From assembly GCA_027605045.1 (NCBI GenBank), contig JAQFWX010000001.1:1116001-1180000 (forward strand): a stretch of DNA of 64,000 bases, read 5' to 3'. The notes under the pieces were generated by a model. It made no database searches and had not been told where the DNA came from. It worked only from the letters and a program-made list of their open reading frames with translations. The stretch comes from Phallus indusiatus. Its lineage: Eukaryota > Basidiomycota > Agaricomycetes > Phallales > Phallaceae. Below, piece by piece: positions 58,400 to 64,000 of this stretch (the stretch's first letter is position 1; every line of letters starts with the position of its first letter). A program made the position numbers and the translations under genes.

Positions 58400-61300
58400 A
58401 AGTAATGGTGATTAATCTGAGTGTTGTGGACCTGGAGGTTTTCTAACATGCAAAGTACCCTTAAATATGGTTTAAATCATGGACTAAATTATTTTAATCA
58501 TCACCCGTAGTACTTTTTTGAAATTCAAAAGACAAAGCTTTCGAATGAAACGTGATCATGATGGTTACAATAATATCATCAGACTCAGACTGTCAACTGA
58601 AAGGGGTCGATGGTTGCAGCAATAAACACTTGAGTCTCATCATTAAAAGGATTTGATTATCACTGAGTCAAATGCGTATTGCATCATCATAACAATGAAA
58701 CTGTTGAACTGATTTGCAGTGGCGTATATAATGGCTCTATTAGGAAGCTACTCTGGATCAATGAACGGCTGCTTGTCAATGGCAGTGTTACCAATTCACA
58801 TAAAACCAGGTAGAAGCCAGTGTTTACATACCTTCTGGTGGATTGAAACAAGAAAGCTTGAAATGCCGCCTCGGTGAGACTACTATCAAGCACGTGCCAA
58901 ATCATTCATGCGAATTACTCCGACGGAAATCAACGAGAATGAAACAAACTTGCGTTGATCAATGTTTCAAGTCAGTTTAATCACGAGATCTTGGTCAATC
59001 TTGAATCTTACATAGGCTCTCGACCCAGTATTTATGTTGTGTTCCGTTCTCGCAATTGATTCTTTTGTGTACGAAACTGAGATGTTTTTTGGATATGTGT
59101 AGTGATGAGTTAAATAAATCATGCAGGCATTGAAAATGAACCGTAATCTAACATAACCTATCGAGTATGGCAAAAAAACATCATCATCCAACCCACAATC
59201 TTGAAACTACGGCTCCAGCCTGCCAGATAACGATCGATGACGGGTTAAACATGGCAAGCCAAAACTGTTCAACGACTCGGTCAATTTCCCGCGATGAAGG
59301 CCTATCAACGATATGATTTCACTAACAAAATGAACTTGATCCACACGCAATTAAAAGATGATTCAAGGCACCATCATAACCGCTTACCGAACTTCGTCTC
59401 ATAGGTAAACGCAACCCGGGACATTTTGAACCCTTTCTCCAAAATTGGCACAGAAGATATAAACTAAAAGAAAATTATAACCTCTCAATATGCAAAACAC
59501 AAATACAACCAGACTACGCGGCGCATCTCACCTCTTCTTCTTTACTCCGACGGTGAACTTGGAAGCTGATCCAAACAGTGTTTCATGCGGCCCACCCTTG
59601 TTCACGCTACTGCAATGAACATGCGAGGTCGCTTCAGAACATGGTGTTCCTGAATATGATGAAGAAATTTATAATTGCGAAAATGCAACCCAATTTCTAC
59701 GAATCTATACAGGGAAACTACATCAGTATGTGATATATAAACTTCACACAAAAGATTTCGGAGTGGACTGACGGGACTATTCGGATATTCTGTCCTCTTC
59801 AGCAAGAACTCATGAAAGAGTCAGAGGGCGATCTTCCAAAATTATGTACGCCGACGATGGGTATGTGGATTCAGTGTATCTCTGGGGGCCGCGAAAATTT
59901 CAAAGCACTGTAGGCCGCCAGTGGTCGCACTACTGAGTTTCTCATGACGTGGTTTTGGCGTCGCAAATCGTGTCTTGGAGTATCGTTGGTTATTAATAGT
60001 CAATGAAATTGAAATACGCAAGGAATATTTCATTACTTAATACGTCCGTTCGGTCTTTTGTCTTGAGTTTGAAGAGTGTTCCGAACGATCTCTTGAAGAC
60101 ACTTTCTCTCCCATGTTCGTGCTTAGATTAAACAAAATAGACGGGTTTGAATTCTTCAAGGCAATGTATAGTGCATCCGTTGAGTGGCGAAATCACGAAC
60201 AGCATGTAAAATAATGACGACATTTTGTGGGTTGACTTAGATTGGGGCTGTCGCAAATGTCGTTTTTGTTTTCGTGTTCGCGGCAGACCCGTCTCGCTTG
60301 AGCCTGTTCTGGGTGAGAAGTGCTCTCTGACGGATGTGATCGTCATAAGAACGGGTGAACCTTGAAGAAGAACTAGAGCGCGATGATGTCGAAGGAACAT
60401 TGTGGACAAGAAGATTGACGCGACTCATTGAAGCACGTCCGGAGTTGAAGCAAGGTGGGGTCCGTTGAGTAGTCCGCTGTTTTGATCCCGATATCGTCAG
60501 ATGCCCGTCAATGACCACTTATTTGAGGTCTTCTTTTTACGTGCTCGGCGTAGCTCGTCCTCATTTTCGGTGTGACGCGTCGTTTTAGTCCTAGTACGAG
60601 TTTGGCTTTGAGATTGCGAAGAAAGAGAGGCAAGCGCCTCGGGCACTGATACTAGCATTGGATTCACGGGGTAGGTCGGGTTTAGTTGGGGCAGGAGCAG
60701 GAGTAAGCTCTGCAGGCGTGGATGCTGATTGTATAGTAGGCGAGTTTGTAGTAGGTGACGAAACATCCACCACACAGTCGATAATGGCACCGTTAGGGGA
60801 CTATTCCAGTATTGTACGAGGGGCGTTGGCGTTGGCGTAATGGTGGGAGGAGCCATTTCAGGTCCTTGAGAAGAGGTGACGGTAGTTGTAGGCGCAGAGG
60901 TGCTAGGAGTGTGAGGTAGGGCTGCTTGAGACGGATGTGGCTTAACGATTGACACAGATGGAAGAGACAGAAGCGTGAAGGAAGAAACAGAGACGAGGAG
61001 ATCTTTGTCCTTCACCGGAGACTGATGAATTTCCATTAGAAACTGCGCCGTGTTGTGTCCCTGTGAAGATAGGGATAGAGGATGCACTCTATCATCAGAA
61101 GAGACTCCTTCCGCCGCCCGGATTTCACGGACTCAACGGTTGATGTGATAGAGGTGATAGTGACCATGGATGTCACCCTCTTGGAGGATTTGGGGGTGGT
61201 TGTGGTGGCGCCGCAATGAGCTCTAGCATGAATAGGGCGCTGGTTGGAGAAAAGCAGCCTTGTGTCTCTCAGACTCGGCGGATTTGACAGTGAAGATGCT

Positions 61301-61780
61301 CTGTTGACCGTCCTCGAGGGTATCCGGTACAAGGCTGACCATAGCGGAAGCAGCTTTGGATCGCCTGTGCTTGCCATGTTTAACAGTCGACGTGGATGAG
61401 ACGGACGATGGCTAGCTGGAAGCGGCACCAAATTCGCGGGAAGTGCCGGTTCCAGGCTTAGTCGACGTCTCTCCTCCAGAAGCCCTGACAACGCTCCATA
61501 AACGGAGCTGCCAACAGAGAAACTGATTCAGAAAATTCTTCCTTGATGGAACTTAGAACAAGGCCGTCGTTGAAAGCACTGGACAAACGGGATTGGGATA
61601 TGCCTTGGATGCGGCGGTCTTGTTTAGAGGTAGGAGCTGGGAACGCAGTGTTGGAGCGATCTGTCGTTCGAGGTACCTCGTGCATTGGAGCTGTTACGGT
61701 ACTCCTAGAATTTAAAGCTCTTGCGATTTCCTCGTCACCGTAAGCTGGGAACTTTCTGTTGAACTCCTGCACATCAGAGG
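58400..61780. repeat. Upstream duplicated unit U, copy 3
   Basis: The fullest of the three units. It begins gtgttgtggacctggaggtt near 58421, shares cagatactg-free runs such as cacaatcttgaaactacggc with copies 1 and 2, and passes into the Ser/Thr-rich pseudogene after about 60000. It lies directly upstream of gene J. Confidence 0.65.
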
Positions 61781-62316
61781 GTCGGATGACGGAAATGGTG
61801 GTTATGCCACAACGGTGGTTTTGCTGATGCTATCACGTTAACGTTTAGACGGCGTTACAGGTCTAGGGTAAGAGACTGTTTCTTTGAAAGGTGTAAAAAA
61901 TGTGAAAGAGGGAATGTAACTCTGTTGACTCGCTCTAGAGACGCTCACATTTATCTTTTCGCTAACCTGATAGACTCACATTCTTCTTCTTCAGACGTGA
62001 AATAATATCCATAGGAGTCTTCCCCAAAATTGGAATCCTCGTTTTGCGCTGCTTAACATAACGTCTCTGAGTCGGTGTGGGAGCGTCTATGGCTCTAGAT
62101 CTTTCCTTTCAAGTTTTCGGTCAAACTTCACCCGCCGGCGTAGAAAGCTTTACGCTGTCCTGACAATGGGAGTGTGGCTTTTTTTTGAGCCGATGAAAGA
62201 GGTTGAGTTTGTGGTTTAAGAGGACGCGGCGTCAACGAGAGTTTACGCGGGTCATATCTTTCAACTAGTTGCATGGATATCGCTCTTCCCATGGATGAAG
62301 CTTCACTGGATGACAT
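60237..62316 (-). pseudogene. Ser/Thr/Pro-rich protein gene, copy 3, most complete
   Basis: The likely start is MSSSEASSMGRAISMQLVER at 62316, followed by PRKLSLTPRPLKPQTQP and a possible intron donor near 62125. A second piece begins about 61790 with IRPSDVQEFNRKFPAYGDEE and RRIQGISQSRLSSAFNDGL. Further pieces (SNPPSLRDTRLLF; APTTTVTSSQGPEMAPPTI; SSQSQSQTRTRTKTTRHTEN; RASMSRVNLLVHN) lie in different frames. The pieces are in the same order as in copies 1 and 2, so they come from one gene. I do not recognise it. The frame changes suggest a pseudogene, although some could be unseen introns. Confidence 0.45.
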
Positions 62317-63650
62317 CTCGCTTTAGTCCCTGACATCCCTTTCATTGCGCGAGAGTTCACCTGAGTTCTCTTTGTTGGTCGAAAGACTAGCAATAATTGG
62401 TTGGACAACGCATTCTCAAAGCAAGACATTGTAACTTACGATGCATACTATTCGCTCTTGCGAATTTTAGACGACATACTCACGTGGTGAGCATCATAAA
62501 ATGGTTGAGGTGTCTATAAATATGTGATAACAAAGATTTTACATGCTCAGATATAGGATTTATCACTAACCAAGGTCATCGGCGTCACGACTGCTACGTC
62601 CGGTTGCGTAATATTGACCTTCAAATCGGATGAGAGAGAAAGGAGAAGATTGATTTGGGATCAGGGGCAAAAATAATCGTGACAGGTAAACTTATTGGAA
62701 TTTCGTGTTACCTGCCTGCTCCGACAGCTTGAATACCATTTACGCGAGGTTTTGAAAGACAGGTGAAGACCATTTGCAACATTTGTACATTTTGCAGTGA
62801 ACGTACCGTGGTATTATCAATCAAAGCCCCGTTGGAATTCACCCAATATTTGCAGCTCCTCAATGGCCTCAACTGCTGGTGCTAACTCAGCCGGCGCCTC
62901 CACTGCTAAAGGTCGGCAGTGTTTACTGATAAAATGTCCATAACAGTTTGAAAGTGGCGTTTAGAAAATTTGAAGAAAACGGAAGTAGTAACGGCTATGT
63001 GTATTTTTGACTTGGAAAAGTTCTAACTTTTGCTGGAAGACATGAATATCAGATCACGGCGATTACTAGTCATTTGGTGATACAGCTCATTCCTAACTGA
63101 TAATTACTACTTTCCAGATTCAGATGGGATGGCATATAGAGAGCTCTCGGAACGCTGAACAATATAAGACATGTGTCATTATTACTAGTTGAGAATGAAC
63201 TCATTGAAGGTCTTGAGTAATAAGACGGACGAAACCCCAAAAGATAATGTATTCCTAATAAAATTGACACCAGAATTTTCACTGCACTGGCAGATTAATG
63301 AGCTTATGCATTGCTTTTGATGGTGGTCTACTTGAAACTAACGGACTCAGCGCGGATTTCAGTAAGTACCTTAAAATTTCAAATCAAGTTCAGGCAAATG
63401 AAGATGTAATGTAGACAGCCAAAATCTGCCCCGCTAGCGCTAGATACATCGTCTTCAAAGCATCTAGGATTATAAATATAATATAAACACACGTCGGGAC
63501 ATGGGATAGTTAGGAAGATGCGTAGTAGTAGCTTGAACATATGTCTAATTTTTGAGAACAAACAATGGCAATTCAAAATAATGGCAATCTAAAAAAATTA
63601 CAACATCATTAACCATCTTTATATTGTGAAAAACCACATACTGAAATATT
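62317..63650. other. Intergenic stretch between the Ser/Thr-rich gene and K
   Basis: No supported gene. The part after 63450 resembles the 3' flanks of the other DUF6533 copies (a gtcgggacatgggata-like segment, then a run of A and a cattaac segment before the stop codon of K). Confidence 0.4.
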
Positions 63651-64000
63651 TTAGGCTTCGGTAATAGGTTGGATTGCACCCATGGCTGAAGGTAGATCAT
63701 TAGGACGTAAGTTCTCCGAGCCCTGCATATTTCTTTCCTCAGGGGTGCCCATTTCCACAATGAATGACTGATGCACATGTTGAAGGATATTAGAGAGTCC
63801 GAGCGATGGTAAAGACATTTGGGTAGCTTCAATATTGGCGGAATTGAGGCGACGAAGATCAAGAGTGAAATCGGCCACTAAAGTTGCCGACAGGCTTGGG
63901 AAAAGTCAAATGACAGAAGGATGTAAATCGAGACGATATGAATCTTACACATTCTGTATACGAGTGTAACCCTCTGACGCATGATACTGAGAGGATTCAG
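63651..64000 (-). CDS. DUF6533-family membrane protein, copy K (partial)
   Basis: Only the last exon (63651-63894) lies in the window. It follows a cccaag acceptor and reads SATLVADFTLDLRRLNSANI, then SLPSLGLSNILQHVHQSFIV, and ends AIQPITEA. This matches the last exons of B, G and J at nearly every position. The rest of the gene, including the membrane-spanning part, must lie beyond base 64000. Confidence 0.7.

Noticed and set aside
1..64000. CRISPR arrays, tRNA or rRNA genes, bacterial operons
   Set aside because: No direct-repeat/spacer arrays, cloverleaf-forming sequence or ribosomal RNA segments were seen, and gene structure is clearly fungal.

Overview
The window looks like nuclear DNA of a basidiomycete mushroom (Agaricomycetes). 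The basis is gene structure and family content. Genes are split by many short GT-AG introns, and the families present (DUF6533 membrane proteins, a Plavaka-type transposase, a DUF6532-type protein) are typical of Agaricomycetes. I saw no bacterial features, rRNA, tRNA or CRISPR array.

The backbone is a dispersed cluster of ten DUF6533 paralogues, called A to K here (no I). A (4498-6219, -), B (9763-11468, -, decayed), C (17820-19529, -), D (23185-24925, -), E (30861-32516, +), F (36181-37912, +), G (39064-41533, -), H (45201-45425, +, only the 5' end), J (56615-58361, -) and K (63651-64000, -, runs off the window). The better copies encode membrane proteins of about 300 residues from about 12 exons. 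Four of those exons are microexons of 8, 8, 16 and 9 nt. C, E, F, G and J can be read in frame through these microexons; A, B and D show graded damage.

Between the DUF6533 genes lies a mosaic of diverged repeats that appear to have been duplicated with them. These are an upstream unit 'U' (behind B, G and J), carrying a wrecked Ser/Thr-rich gene, and blocks called R2, R3 and R4 here. A small 135-residue gene (2829-3236) and its broken copy (38291-38670) sit in the same convergent position beside A and G.

Mobile DNA has hit the cluster repeatedly. A 0.71-kb MITE with TGTCGC...GCGACA ends is present twice, about 40 bp upstream of the B start codon and inside intron 7 of G, with apparent 2-bp target duplications. 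A 1.29-kb hAT-like element with perfect 18-bp inverted ends cuts off gene H. On its other side it meets a truncated PD-(D/E)XK nuclease-like gene, transcribed divergently from a Plavaka transposase with two frameshifts. A DUF6532-type gene with one in-frame stop and an 18-bp minisatellite follow.

Elsewhere, 28786-29363 can be read as a small multi-exon gene starting MGNALS. A near-palindromic foldback sequence lies at 26757-26880. All calls are by eye; exon borders and repeat limits are approximate unless exact bases are given.
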